Shown here: in pieces, positions 1 through 11,303 of the stretch
How positions within the stretch are numbered: position 1 is the stretch's first letter
Layout of the letters: each line of letters opens with the position of its first letter
Source of the DNA: Myotis daubentonii
Lineage: Eukaryota; Chordata; Mammalia; Chiroptera; Vespertilionidae
Direction: 5' to 3'
Length of the DNA stretch: 64,000 nt
NCBI RefSeq assembly: GCF_963259705.1
Contig: NC_081840.1
Span: 116,425,074 to 116,489,073 of the forward strand
The notes under the pieces: generated by a model
Told to the model about the DNA's origin: nothing
Databases searched by the model: none
What the model saw: the letters and a program-made list of their open reading frames with translations, nothing else
Position numbers and translations under genes: made by a program

Positions 1-75
1 TCTCTGGACATCACCATACTGTTGTCTGTGTCCATGGCTTGTGCATATATTTTCTTTGGCTAATCCCTTCTTTAA
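1..75 (-). mobile_element. L1 3'-UTR fragment (runs off window start)
   Basis: On the minus strand this is the 3' end of a bat L1. The stretch reading CACCATACTGTTGTCTGTG then TCCATGG..TTTGGCTAATC recurs at 3970-4045, 15460-15520 and 61315-61370, always just inside L1 copies. Only the 3'-UTR part is inside the window. It cannot encode anything. Confidence 0.7.
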
Positions 76-500
76 ATTCACTTTTTTAAATTTGTACTTT
101 CAGATAAGTGCTTATAACTGCACTATTATATATTTTCTATTATATCATTTAGAATTAAGATAATTTTTAATTGAACCCTTGTAAATTTTAGCGCAATTTA
201 ATAAATTATGCTAGAAGCAATTAGGAGATTTTTCATGTAATGCAGATACATTTCAATTAATTTTTGTTAATTTTTAAATTTTTTAATATTTTAATTTGAA
301 ATAATCTCATACATCTAAAAAAAAAACTATAAAATACTACAGCATATTATATGTACCCTTCACCTAATTTCTTAGGTGTTAATAATTTAAACATAACCAT
401 TATACAACTAACAGAATTTGGAATATATTTTTCTTATAATCTCTTTAATGTTACTTAATCCGTTTACTTTGTTTTTGTTAATCTTCACCCAAGGATATTT
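76..500. other. AT-rich DNA, no feature recognised
   Basis: Very AT-rich sequence with short A and T runs and no open frame of note. I see no repeat signature I can name. It may be more decayed L1-derived DNA. Confidence 0.5.
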
Positions 501-682
501 TTCCATTGAATTTTAGAGAGAGTGAAGGGAAAGGGAGAGACATATTGATTGGTTGCCTCCTGCACATGCTTTGATAGGGACTGGGATCAAGCCAGCAACT
601 GAGGTACATGCCCTTGACTGGAATCAAACCTGGGACCCTTCAGTCTACGGGCTAATGCTCTATCCACTGAGAAAAACAGGCT
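501..682 (-). mobile_element. Ves SINE, minus strand
   Basis: Reading the minus strand gives a tRNA-like head: a CAGTGGATAGAGCAT A-box region, then GGTTTGATTCCAGTC as the B box, then GTGCAGGAGGCAACC and a pyrimidine-rich CTCTCCCTTTCCC tail. This is the order of the vespertilionid Ves SINE. The very 5' end (CCCTAACC) has decayed, so it is probably an older copy. It is transcriptionally dead or weak by inspection. Confidence 0.85.
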
Positions 683-689
683 GCAGCTT

Positions 690-835
690 AATTCATTTAC
701 TTTTAATCTATATGTGTCTTTATATTTAAAGTGGGTTTTGTTTTTGATTCACCCTCATAATCTGTCCTTTAATTGGTGCATTTATGCCACTGACTTTCAG
801 AGTGCTTACTGATAGAGTTACTACCATATCAGGCA
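690..835 (-). mobile_element. Old L1 ORF2 fragment, minus strand
   Basis: The run TTTAATTGGTGCATTTATGCC followed by a GACTTTCAGAGTG-like stretch matches the reverse complement of the endonuclease-RT linker of mammalian L1 ORF2. Identification is by remembered similarity to the family. The piece is short, has no frame, and is cut at its right edge by the unassigned and Helitron sequence that follows. Confidence 0.6.
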
Positions 836-865
836 GCTTCTGGGTCTTCTGGGTCTCGCACTGCC

Positions 866-1422
866 TTGCCTTTTTTGCTTCTTTTTTTCTAAGACATTTC
901 AATTTATTTGAAAGAAGCCAATATACATGATATAAAAGGTATGATATTTACAACAGTACAGTAAATAGGTTGGTTTTCTGGTAGGATCAGTAGTCTTTCA
1001 GTGAGTATTAACCCCCTTTCCCCTTGATGCTCGACCCAGCTGGCAGACAAACAGCAACAGTGGGGTGGCATGGGACTGCAGGATAGAAAGCCTTCCTGAA
1101 GGGATTAAAAATCACATAGATGCTAAAATGTCCACGAAGGGGTCTTGGGGGTGAGGGGTGCCTCTGCCTCATTCCTTTGAGGGCTTGGCAGCAGGAATGC
1201 TGAGGGATTTGCCCCAAACTAGCACATGGCCCACCCTGAGCCTGTAAATCTTTCACCCATGGAATATTCCCTTCCTGACAGAATCAGCCCTAATCCCTCA
1301 GCCAGGGCCTGGAGGAGCCACTCAGGCCGTGGGCACAGCCAGGACTGTGGACATTTCATGGCCTTTCCACTCCCACTCCAGCTGACTAACAACTCTGCAC
1401 TGCTCCCCTCGCCCACCTCCCC
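866..1422 (-). pseudogene. Possible mRNA 3'-UTR retrocopy or captured 3' exon
   Basis: On the minus strand this 560-bp block is moderately GC-rich, unlike its AT-rich surroundings. It ends with a canonical AATAAA signal (plus-strand TTTATT at 904-909), then about 15 nt and an impure A-run (plus-strand T-runs 871-888). That is the layout of a polyadenylated mRNA end. I do not recognise the parent gene and see no conserved reading frame, so it would be UTR only. Its upstream end abuts Helitron sequence at about 1423. Either a retrocopy landed in a Helitron, or a Helitron captured a 3' exon. A weak 7-bp match (GCACTGC at 858 and 1397) could be a target duplication but is not convincing. Confidence 0.4.
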
Positions 1423-1913
1423 CGTTTTCAGGTTGGCAGGTGACTGAAGCTCCCAACCTCTCCTTTTTTTCTTTTTTATTTTGGTATTTATTTACCTTCT
1501 ATGGCTGTCACTGGAGCTGAGAGCCGGCTTTAGCTCTGAGGCCGGCCCCAGCTTGAGGCCTCGGCTGCTGAAGCAGGTTATCTGGGCTTTGTTTAGCTTC
1601 TATAATTGAAACTCTGTTGCCATCACTGGTGCTCTAAGCTCTGAGCCCACTGACTGCTGAAAGCAGGTACCTGGGCTTTGTTTAGCTTCTATAATTGCAA
1701 CATTGTTGCATCCAGAGCTCAGAGCTGGGCTGCTGCAGGCCCGGAATGTTGGCTTCCTCCGTCACTGGAGCAAGCGAGCCTCCTGTTCGCTTCAGCTTCC
1801 TGACTGCTGGCTGCCATCTTGGTTGTCAGTTAATTTGCATATCATGCTGATTAGCCAATGGGAAGCATTTGGGGGTATGGTCAATTTGCATCTTTCTCTT
1901 TAATTAGTGTAGA
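1423..1913 (-). mobile_element. HeliBat-type Helitron, B-type 5' portion
   Basis: The 5' end on the minus strand starts TCTACACTAATTAAAGAG and is followed by a GATGCAAATTGACC octamer-like stretch, CCAAT (plus ATTAGCCAATGG) and a YY1-like AAGATGGCAGCC. The flanking base on the plus strand is T (1914), as expected for A|T insertion. The inner sequence (two rounds of a GCAGGT.TCTGGG..TTTGTTTAGC unit) matches the B-type elements at 12963-13604 and 51864-52557. The Helitron 3' half is missing; at 1423 the element switches to the UTR-like block. Confidence 0.8.
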
Positions 1914-3847
1914 TGTTCTGGCTCACCATAATGGTATGTAGCCAGTTGGAACTGAAACTGAGTCCCTGAAGTTCAGAGGAATACTAGGAGACACTTCAGA
2001 TTGATAAAATATACACAACACCCAAACTAAACTAAGGTAATGCATTGGCATTAACATTCCTCATATGGAAAATATAATGGCAGGTGGTATTTTATATGCC
2101 AACACAATGTCTGTATCTTCAAGCTCTGTCAACAATTTCCTGGCCTCTACATTGGGGTTTATAGACAGGTCTCAGTCTCTAACTTAGACAAGGCTTTGGT
2201 CCTAAAGAGGCTAAAATATTGGTCAAAATTCAAGATAGGATTTGTCACAGGGAAAAATATAGTTATACAAAAGCTGGAGATAACATGAAATGGGATCTGC
2301 TAAATAAACCACAAGTCCCATATACAGTTTTAAATATAGTGAAAGGTTGAATTGGAGTTTTGGTAACTGAATTCTAAGACTTAGGGTGCTTTCCTTTTTT
2401 GCTGACTAAAATCAGGATTGGTTTCATAAACAAAGATGGTTTGAACTTGATAATGGGAGCTGAGCACTTCTACTTCTCAGCAAGAAATATATACAAGGCA
2501 AGGAATAAGGCAGAGTCTAAGACAAAGTCTGCAGCTATTGTTCTATGTCAGCATATACAATCCTTTATTACTGGTATGTACATCCCCATTCATGACTTCT
2601 TGAAATGAATTTAAAGGGGACACATCTAGACATTTTTAGCTTCAGATTGGTTCTAGTTCATTGATCCATATTGCGTTTTGCTGTCTGGGATGACCCCAGA
2701 TCTGTCATCTATTCTTATTTGAATTTTACTTATTTAGGATGAGTTCTAGGTTTCCTAAACCTAAATCCTTAACTGCTCACATCTTGAACTCAGTGTGTTT
2801 TATCTTTGCTTTGAAAAACCTGTACACTTAGCTCATGTTTACATGTGTATATTTGGTCTCATATTCAGTTCCAAGGAATCCTCTTGGTTTTATGAAACGC
2901 ACATCCCTACAGCAGTTGGCAAGATCCTTTCTAATTATCCTTGTCCCATCCTTGAGGAACTGAGATGGGGTGGCTTCCACATTTTTTCTATTAAGTGTCC
3001 CTGGTGGTACAACTGCAAAATACTCTGATTAGACTTTAACCAAAACCCTAAGCTCATGGGTCACGGTCAAAACAGTATGTAGTGCTCTGAGCTGGCTATT
3101 TATAATTCTACTTTAATTTGTATCTTTTATCTCAAATCATAAGGAATTTACTCAAGGTGCCAAAGCAGGGAGGCAGATCATTGTAACTGCATAGCTTCTG
3201 TTTCTGCATATCCAGATGGTTGTGGTACCAAGTCCTTGGGAATATGATACTTTGGCATTGCTGCTTGCAGAGAAGTGACAAACCGACATTCACAAAGCCA
3301 GGAATGCAGTTATATTCCTGGAAACAAAATGTGCACACTCCAGAGAGGGGTGCTGAAGCAAGGGCTGCTGGGGAGGATCCTCTCCTTGTCACCCTCTGGG
3401 AAAATGATGATAATAAAGAATCAAGAAAAATATATGTTAATTATAGAACTTTAAAGTAACTTCATAAAAAAAGACATTTGAAAGCACTACATTATTTTAA
3501 ATCTTTTTACATTGGCCTGCTTTTATAAGCTATACTCAAATGAAGTTACCAAAATGTTTTGCTTATGTTCGTGAAGAAGATGCTTGAGGCATATTTAACA
3601 ACTTTCTCATTTTTTTCTTTACACTGAGTTGTACAGTCAATTTCCTAAATTTAGTTAATATTTCCAGGTCTATTTTAAAATGCCCCTCAAAATTAATAAT
3701 TGACCTGAAAAATACTGTTACACATATGGGATAAGAGAAATGAGGGTGATTTTTTTTTTCTTATTAATCCTTCTGTATAAGTTCTCAGAAGTAAGAATAA
3801 TAAAGGTTGAACTCACATTCAGTTTTGCAAAATGATTAGCAGTCAAG
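1914..3847. other. Unassigned unique-looking DNA
   Basis: About 1.9 kb with no recognisable transposon ends, no long open frame (longest under 90 codons) and no clear splice-site-flanked coding block. Base composition is typical of AT-rich mammalian intergenic DNA. Short T and A runs near 3480 and 3750 are the only low-complexity features. Confidence 0.5.
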
Positions 3848-4160
3848 GAGAAAATGTTTAGCTTTTTAAATTATTTTTTCTTCTTTATTGTGAAAAAAAA
3901 TATTGTTGACACTATTATAGATCCCCACCTCTGTTTACCCCCTCCACCCAACTACCGCCCCACCCTCCACCCTGTCTCTGACCATCACCATACTGTTATC
4001 TGTGTCTATGGGTTATGCATACATGTTCTTTGGCTAATCTCTTCATCTTTTACCCAGTTTCCCCAATCCTCCTCCCTTCTGACCTGTGTCAGTCTGTTCC
4101 ATGTATCTATCCCTCTGGTTCTATTTTGTTTGTCAGTTTATTTTGTTCATTAAGTGAGAG
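3848..4160 (-). mobile_element. L1 3' end, minus strand, truncated
   Basis: Starts with a T-rich tail region and reads through the same 3'-UTR landmarks as other copies here (CACCATACTGTTATCTGTGT, TTTGGCTAATC, then TTTTGTTCATTA at 4142-4153). It stops within about 300 bp of the L1 3' end, so it is a 5'-truncated insertion. It lies directly against the 5' end of the large plus-strand L1, back to back. Confidence 0.8.
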
Positions 4161-4165
4161 CATAT

Positions 4166-5067
4166 GGCTCCCACAGACAGCAGCTGAAGTTTGGGAGGGA
4201 TTTCTCAGCTGGGGTGAGGGGGGTTCCCACTGAGAACTCTGGGGTCTAAAACCCAAGCTGGGCTCTCTAGCCAGAGCACCAGAACTGAAAACGGTGCCCA
4301 CATAACATCTGGCTATGAAAAGCAGCAGGGTTGCAATATTCTAGGAGAAATGGCTGGAAAGGCAGGCACCCTCTTCAAGGGATAATGCAAAAATTTTGTA
4401 TGCACCCACTCACCATGTGCTCCGGCAGAAGAAAGGCACAGTGGAATTTAGCTGTGCGAGCAGAAGCTAGGATTGGGGTCTCTGGGGTTAGAACTAAGAA
4501 GGCACCACCCTAGTTTTCTGTGCTGAGCCATTCCTTCATGCTACGGAGCACATCTTTTTCTGGGGAACTTTTGCTAATCAGGCAATTTTTGCCAATGGGG
4601 AAGGCAGTTGCCTCAACCTATTGGAAAACCCCTTGTCTCACCCTATGTAGCTTCTGAGGCCCCTCAAGAGACTGAAAACAATAATCAGCCTGAAGACAGA
4701 AGCAATTGCCCCACCCTATTGGAAAACCTCTCACCACCACCCTCCTGACCGCCCCCCCCCCCCCGCCGTTATCCATAGCCTGAGGCTAATCAAGACAATA
4801 CAATCAGGCTGCAAGTAAAGGCTGGTATCTGGATGCTTTTCCTGATCTAATTCAGGACCAGGAGATAGGAAAAGCATACCTTGAGTACATCTTAGTCCTT
4901 TACAAAAACACCCAGTCCCATCAGAGGGATGCACAAGCTGTGCATTGCTGATAATTCAAAACAGGTTTTGCAGAGCTAGTCAAAAATAGTATCTGATACT
5001 GTCCTGCACTAGGGAGGCATTGAAGATCTATCTAATATATACTCACAAACTCAAACAGGCAGCCAAA
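4166..5067 (+). mobile_element. L1 5' UTR of the near full-length copy
   Basis: GC-richer 0.9-kb leader immediately upstream of the ORF1 relic. It contains landmarks I associate with laurasiatherian L1 5' UTRs (AAGCTGGGCTCTCTAGCCAG, then CACATAACATCTGGCTATGA) and a 13-base C run at 4752-4764. L1 5' UTRs carry the internal RNA polymerase II promoter. Presence of this region means the insertion was nearly full length rather than the usual 5'-truncated type. Confidence 0.7.
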
Positions 5068-5895
5068 ATAGGGAGACAAAAAACAATCCCAAAAGAAAGA
5101 ACAAGAGAATTCTCCAGAAGAGCTAAATGAAATGGAGATAAGAAATTTATCTGACAAAGAATTCAAAATAATATGGCAAAGATGCTCAACAGCATGAGAA
5201 AATATATAGTAACTATGAAGAATGACATAGCATCAATAAAGAACACAGTGGAAGGAATACATAGCAGATTAGTGGAAGCTGAGGATTGGGTCAGTGAATT
5301 AGAAAACAAGGTAGAAAATAAATCACTCAATCAGAGAACCAAAAAGAAAATAAATAACTTAAAAACAGGAGGACAGCTTAAGGGAGCTGTGGGATCACAT
5401 GAAACGTAACAATAGGTGTGTAAGAAGGGAAAGAAAGTGAGCAAGGGATAGAGAACATGTTTGAAGAAATAATGACAGAAAAATCCCTAACGTGGTGAAG
5501 GAAAAAGCCCTACAAGTTCAGGAAGCAAAAGAGTCCCAGGTAAGAAGAATCCAAACAGACCCATGACCAGACACATTATAATAAAAATACCAAAAATTAA
5601 AGACAAAGAGAGGATCTTAAAGGCATCAAGAGAAAAGCATTTTTTTTTTTACTTACAAAGGAGCTCTCATAAGGCTGTCAGTTGATTTCTCATTAGAAAC
5701 CCTACAAGACAAAGGGGAATGGCATGGAGTATTCAAAGTAATGAAAAGCAAGGATTTGAAACCAAGAAAACTCTAACCAGCAAGGCTCTCATTCAAAATA
5801 GATAGTGAAATAAAGAGTTTCCCAGACAAAAAAGGCTGACAGAGTTTGTCACCACCAAACCAGCAGTGCAAGAAATGCTAAAGGGACTGCTGTAA
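5068..5895 (+). pseudogene. L1 ORF1 relic (RNA-binding protein)
   Basis: Homologous in order to the ORF1 fragment at 46535 onward. The expected start codon is ATA here (5068-5070) instead of ATG. The coiled-coil region, the block encoding MTEK.L.NVV-like sequence and the C-terminal TKPAVQEMLK-like end followed by TAA (5893-5895) are all visible. Frameshifts and in-frame stops break the frame, and an extra T-run at 5640-5650 interrupts it. ORF1 protein normally coats L1 RNA as a trimer; this copy cannot make it. It is followed after a short spacer by ORF2, as usual for L1. Confidence 0.85.
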
Positions 5896-5949
5896 TAATT
5901 AAAAAAAGAGAAATAGAGAAAAAGAGAAACAAAGACATAAAGAATTAAA

Positions 5950-8900
5950 ATGGCAATAAATAAGTACCTATCAACAATAACTTTAAATGTAAATGGTTTA
6001 AATGTTTGAGTCAAAAGACATTGAGTAGATGGTTGTATATGAAAACCTAACCCAAATATATGCTGTCTATATGAGACTCACCTCAGAACAAAAGACTCAC
6101 AAAGCATAGGAGTAAAGGGGTGGGAAAAATTTTTCCATGCAAATGGAAATGAAACAAAGCTAAATGGCAATACTCATATCTAACAAAACAGACTTAAAAA
6201 TGAAGGCCATCACAAGAGATAGCAAAGATGACTGCATAATACTAAAGGGATCGATCCAACAGCAATACAGTCATAGTAGTAGATTTAACACTCAACTGAC
6301 TTCACTGGTTAGATCTTTCAGATCAAAAAATTAACAAGGAAACAGGAACTCTAAATGACACACTATATCAAATGGATTTAATTGAAATTTATAAAACATT
6401 TCACTGCAAAGCTGCAGAATATACACTCTTCTCAAGTGTACATGGGTCATTCACAAAGATAGACTACCTGTTAGGACAAAAATAAGTCTCTACAAGTTCA
6501 GGAACATTGAAATTTTATCAAGCATCTTCTTTGATCATAATGGAATGAAATTAGAAATCAACCACCGTAAAAATATTCAAAAGCATTCAAACACATGGAG
6601 TCTAACTAGCATGTTATTAAACAATAAATAAGTTACCAATGCAATCAAGAAAGAAATAATGAAAATGAACACACAACAACCTCAAATCTCTGAAACAAAG
6701 GAAAAGTAGTTCTAAGAGGGAAGTTAATAGTATTCCAGGCCTGCCTCAAAAAACAAAACAAAATAAAAACAAGAAAAAAAATAATATACTATTTAACCCA
6801 ACAACTTAAAAAATTAGAAGGAGAAAAACAGGAGAAGCCAATAGTAAGTAGAAGGAAGGAAATAATAAAGATCAGAACAGAAACAAATGACAAAGAGGCT
6901 ACAAAATCACTACAAAATAGCAATGAATCCAAGAGTTTGTTTTTGAAAAGATAAACAAGATTACTGAACTGTCAACCATATTCATTGAGAAACAAAGAGA
7001 GAGGACACAAATAAATAAAATAAAAAATCAAAGTAGTTAAATAACAACTGGCAGCACAGAAATAAATGGATTGTAAGAAAATACTATGAACAACTATATG
7101 CCAATAATCTGGAAAATGTATATGAAATAGATAAATTCCTAGAAAAATACAATCTTCCACAACTGAGCCAGGAAGATTCAGAAACCCTGAATAGGCCAAT
7201 AACAACTGATGGAATTGAAGGAATAACAAAAAAAAACTCCCAGCAAACAAAAGCCCTACTCACCATGCATTCACAGGAGAGTTATAGCAAACATTCAAAG
7301 AAAAGCTAACACCTATTCTCCTCAAACTATTCCAAAAATCCATGAGGAAAGAACATTTGAAACCTCTTTATGTGAGGCCAGCATTATCCTAATTCCAACA
7401 CCAGATAAAGACATTACAAAGAAAGAGAATTATAGGCCAAAATCCCTGATGAACATAGTTGTTAAAATCCTCAACAAAATATTAGGAAAGCAGATCCAGC
7501 AATATATTAAAAATGTCATACACCATGACAAAGTGATATTTATCCCAGGATGCAAAGCTGGTACAATATTTACAAATCAACAAATGGTATATGCCACATA
7601 AACACATTGAAAGTCAAAAATCACATGATCATATCAATAGATTCAGAAAAAAACATTCGACAAAATTGAACACCCATTTTTGATAAAAATTCTCAGCAAA
7701 ATGGGAATAGAGGGATCATACTTCAACATAATAAAGACCATATATGAAAATTTATCTGCCTATATAATACTCAGTTGGCAAAAACTAAAACCATTTCCTC
7801 TACTATTAAGAACAGGAATAAGACAGGGATATCTGCTTTCACCACTCTTATTCAACAAGGTACTGAAGTCCTAGTACTGCAATCAGACAAGAAGAAAAAT
7901 AAAAGGCATCCAAATTGGAAAGAAGGAAGTAAAACTCTCATTATTTGCAGATTACATGGTATTGTAATAGAAATCCCTAAAGGCTTGACCAAAAAAATAT
8001 GAGACTTAATAGAGGAATTTGGCAACAAAGCAGGATACAAACTTTATACCCAGAAATCAATAGCATTTTTTATACACCAATAATAAATTATCAGAAAGAG
8101 GAACTAAACAAACAATACCACTTACCATTGCAACAAAAAAAATTGAGATACCTTGGAATAAACTTAACCAAGGGGTAAAAAACTTGTACTCAGAAAACTG
8201 TAGAACATTGAAAAAAGAGCTAGAGGAAGATACAAACAAGTGGAGGAATATATGATGTCAATGGATTGGTAGAATTTACACCAATAAAATTTTCATACTA
8301 CTCAAAGCAATCTAAACTAGTAGATTCATTGCAATCTCGATTAAATTACGAATGGCATATTTCACAAATCTAGAAAAATACTCCAAAAATGTATGTGGAA
8401 CCAAAAAAGACCTGAATAGCTGCAGTAATCTTGAGAAAGAATAACATAGTTGGAGGGATCAGAATACCAGTTATTAAATACTATTACAAAGCCACTGTAA
8501 TCAAAACAGCGTGGTCCTGGCACAAGAACAGACATATAGATCAATGGAACAGAACAGAGACCTCAGTAATTAACCCAATCCATTAAGCTCAATTAATATT
8601 TGACAAAGGATGAAAGAGCATAAGCTGGAGTAAATACAATCTCTTCAATAAATGGTGTTGGTAAAATTGGGCAGATACACGAAATAAAATGAAACTAGAC
8701 TACCAACTTACACCATACACAAAAATCAAAATACTTAAATGTAAGATGTAAAACCATAAAAATCCTAGAAGAAACGATAGGCAGCAAAATATCAGACATC
8801 TATTGTAGCAACGTGTTTGTGGATACATCACATAGAGCAAAGGAAACTAAGAAGAAAAACATCAAAATTAAAAGCTTCTGCACAGCAAAAGAAGCCATCA

Positions 8901-9700
8901 ACAAGACAAAAAGGATCCCACTGTATGGGACAACATTTCTAGCAAAGGTTAATATCCAAAATATATAAGGAACTCGTACACTTAACAAAGGGAAGACAAA
9001 CAATACATAGAGAAAGAATTTAAATATACATTTCTCCAAAGTGGACATACAGATGGCCAAGAGATATATAAAACAATGCTCAAAGTCACTGATCATCAGA
9101 GAGTTGCAAATTAAAATGATAATGAGATATCACCTCATACCCGTTGGGATGGCTACCATCAACAAATCAACAAATGACAAGTCCTGGTGAGGCTATGGAT
9201 AAAAGGGAACCCTAGTACACTGCTGGTGGGAATGCAGACTGATGCAGCCATTATGGAAACCAGTATGATGTTTCCTCAAAAAATTAAATATGGAACTGCC
9301 ATTTGACCCAGTGATCCCACTTCTAGGAATATATCCTAAAAAACCTGAAACACCAATCTGAAAGAATGTATGCACCCCTATTTTCATAGCATACCAATTT
9401 ACAATAGCTTATATCTGGAAACAGCCCAAGTGTCCATCAGAAGATGAGTGGATAAAAAAGCTGTGGTACATCTACATCATGGAATACTATGCAGAAATAC
9501 TATGCAGCAGTAAAAAAAAAGGGGCGGGTAGGGAGGTGTCTCTTACCCTTTGAGATGGCATGGAGGGACTTGGAGAGTATTATGCTAAGTAAAATAAGCC
9601 AGTTGTAGAAGACAGGTATCACATAATCTCACTCTTATGTGGAATCAAATAAACAAAATAAACTGATGAACAAAATAGATGCAGAGACATGGAATTTTGG
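5950..9700 (+). pseudogene. L1 ORF2 relic (endonuclease and reverse transcriptase)
   Basis: Begins with the ATG at 5950 and an N-terminus like L1 endonuclease (LNVNGLN). It passes through RT blocks: the GIRQG..LSPLLFN region falls in the frame at 7680-7874, and the catalytic motif at 7944-7955 reads FADY rather than FADD, so a metal-binding aspartate is lost. The C-terminal region (CWWECR-like on 9215-9235) and the end near 9700 are present. There are many stops and frameshifts throughout. ORF2 normally nicks target DNA and reverse transcribes L1 RNA; this copy is inactive on several independent grounds. Confidence 0.9.
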
Positions 9701-9772
9701 AACAGACTGTTGAATCTCAGAGGGAAGGCTGGGGTAGGTTGGAAGAAATCAACCAAAGAACTTATATGCATA
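9701..9772 (+). mobile_element. L1 3' UTR, part before the Helitron block
   Basis: Short 3'-UTR segment ending CTTATATGCATA at 9772. The next L1 bases (TATGCATAACC) are found at 13605, so the Helitron pile-up entered the 3' UTR between A and T. In the intact relative at 57880-57920 the corresponding sequence is continuous. Confidence 0.85.
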
Positions 9773-10064
9773 CTAGAGGCCTGGTGCATGAAGTTCATGC
9801 ACTTGGGGGGGGAGGGGGGGCCCCTCAGCCCAGCCTGTACCCTCTTGCAGTTTGGGAGCCCTCGGGGGATGTCTGACTGATGGCTTAGGCCTGCTCCCTG
9901 GCTCAGGGCTTCTGGCTGAGTGGTGCTTCCCCTGTGGGAGCACACTGACCACCAGGGGGCAGCTCCTGCGATAAGTGTCTGTCCCCTGGTGGCCAGTGCA
10001 CATTATAGCAATTGGTTGTTCCACCGTTTGGTCGATTTGCATATTAGCCTTTTATTATATAGGA
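9773..10064 (-). mobile_element. Complete short A-type HeliBat Helitron
   Basis: The 3' end at left shows CTAGAGGCC followed by the hairpin GTGCATGAAGTTCATGCAC. The 5' end at right is TTTTATTATATAGGA (minus strand TCCTATATAATAAAA). Flanks are A at 9772 and T at 10065, matching A|T insertion without target duplication. Length is 292 bp, too short for the Rep-helicase gene, so it is non-autonomous. It carries the inverted CTCF-like pair listed separately. Confidence 0.92.
9943..9998. promoter_or_regulatory. Inverted pair of CTCF-core-like motifs (A-type Helitron)
   Basis: CACTGACCACCAGGGGGCAG (9943-9962) is nearly repeated in reverse complement at 9979-9998 (CTGTCCCCTGGTGGCCAGTG). Each arm contains CCACCAGGGGGCA, very close to the CTCF core CCANNAGGGGGC. 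The arms could also pair as a stem of about 20 bp. Binding is inferred from the motif only. Confidence 0.5.
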
Positions 10065-11244
10065 TCTTTTATTTCTAGAAGTTCCACTTTGCTCTTTTCT
10101 TTTTTTATATATATTTGTATTTATTTCAGAGAGAAAGGGAGAGGGAAAGAGATAGAAGCATCAATGATGAGAGAGAATCATTGATTGGCTGCCTCCTGAA
10201 TGCCCCCCACTGGGGATCAAGCCAGCAACCCAGGCATATGCCTTTGACTGGAATCAAACCTGGGACCCTTCAGTCCATGGGCTGATACTCTATCCACTGA
10301 ACCAAACCAGCTAGAACACACTTTGCTCTTTTCTATATCTTCTATTTATCTCCTTATTATGTTCATGCTTTCCTTTAAGTTCCTCAACATATTTATAATA
10401 GCTGTCTACAATTCTTGTCTGCTTTCAATCAGTATTGTTTTTTTAGTCTATTTATATTTTCTGATTTTGATTCCCAGTTTCCTGCTTCTTCACAGTAATT
10501 GCTAAGTGTTTAAGTTTTTGTTCTTCTTTTAAAGAGCAGCTTTACTTGGAAGATAATTAAATTGCCTGCAGATCAGCTTTTAAGACTTGAATTTAAGCTT
10601 TGTTGGTATGGACTCATGGTGGCCTTTAATCTAGGGCTATTTAGCCTTAATATCAAGGCATGGCCCTTCTGGAGTCTCTATTAACTGTACCAGATATTTA
10701 AAAAGGTCTTATTACTATGTGGCATCAGAACTCTACCATCTCTCAATTCTTTGTTAGTGCTGGGACTTATTTAGCCTATAGCTTCCTAGTAGTTCTGTTC
10801 TCAGTAATTTTTCTTTGACCAACCACTTGAAATCTCATTCTAAGTATGCAGGGCACAGTATTCAGCTAGAGACTCAAGGAGACCCCATACAGATGTTTGG
10901 GGCTCTTTATCTGGGTAATGCCCTTCTCTCTGATATACTGGCTCACAAAGTCCAGCCACTGCAGCTTCCCTGATCCCTGATCTGTTTCCCCAATTCAGTG
11001 AGACCACCATGCTCTGCTTAGAATCCCCTTCCATATACTATGTATGATCCAGAGAGTCTCTCCAGGCAGGAAATTAGGGACATGCATATTAGGGCTCTCT
11101 TCCTTTGTTTCCCTCCTCTCAGTGATCAAAATTCTGCATTGCCAGTTGTCCAATGTTTGCAAACAATGTTTCAAGGACTTTGTCCAGTTCTTTTTTCATT
11201 TATAATGAAGAAAGGCACCCAGGACCTGGGATTCCCTTATGGCC
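10065..11244 (-). mobile_element. Older L1 5' UTR and ORF1 start, trapped between Helitron ends
   Basis: The minus strand reads from an L1M-like 5' UTR (right) into the start of ORF1 (left). The left edge TTTTATTTCTAGAAGTTCCA is the reverse complement of the ORF1 segment TGGAACTTCTAGAAATGAAAA. The middle (CTTTAATCTAGGGCTA, GGGGCTCTTTATCTGG, CCCAATTCAGTGAGACCACC) matches the well-known L1M leader. It stops exactly at the Helitron end at 10064 and near the orphan Helitron 5' end at 11303, so it is likely captured or sandwiched DNA. A Ves SINE interrupts it. Confidence 0.75.
10101..10318 (-). mobile_element. Ves SINE with 16-bp target duplication
   Basis: Minus-strand Ves copy with the tRNA-like head at right (CAGTGGATAGAGTAT, GGTTTGATTCCAGTC) and the A-rich end at left. 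The flanking duplication CACTTTGCTCTTTTCT is found at 10085-10100 and 10319-10334, a perfect 16-bp match. It entered the old L1 segment, so it postdates that segment. The perfect duplication suggests moderate to recent age. Confidence 0.93.
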
Positions 11245-11303
11245 CCAGCTTTTTCCAGAAGGATGTCCAGCCTAATTAACATATTACCTTTTATTATTAT
11301 AGA
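11245..11303 (-). mobile_element. Orphan HeliBat 5' end
   Basis: The minus strand reads TCTATAATAATAAAAGG then TAATATGTTAATTAG and GGACATCCTTCTGG. This is the same 5' sequence as the complete element at 58189-58373 (AATTAGACTGGACATCC). No matching 3' end lies between it and the old L1 block. It therefore looks like the 5' terminus of a Helitron whose interior is the L1 piece, with the nearest usable 3' terminator being the one at 9773. Confidence 0.7.

Noticed and set aside
7680..7874. Possible independent RT gene
   Set aside because: It is the RT domain of the surrounding L1 ORF2 relic, with catalytic loss and stops on both sides.
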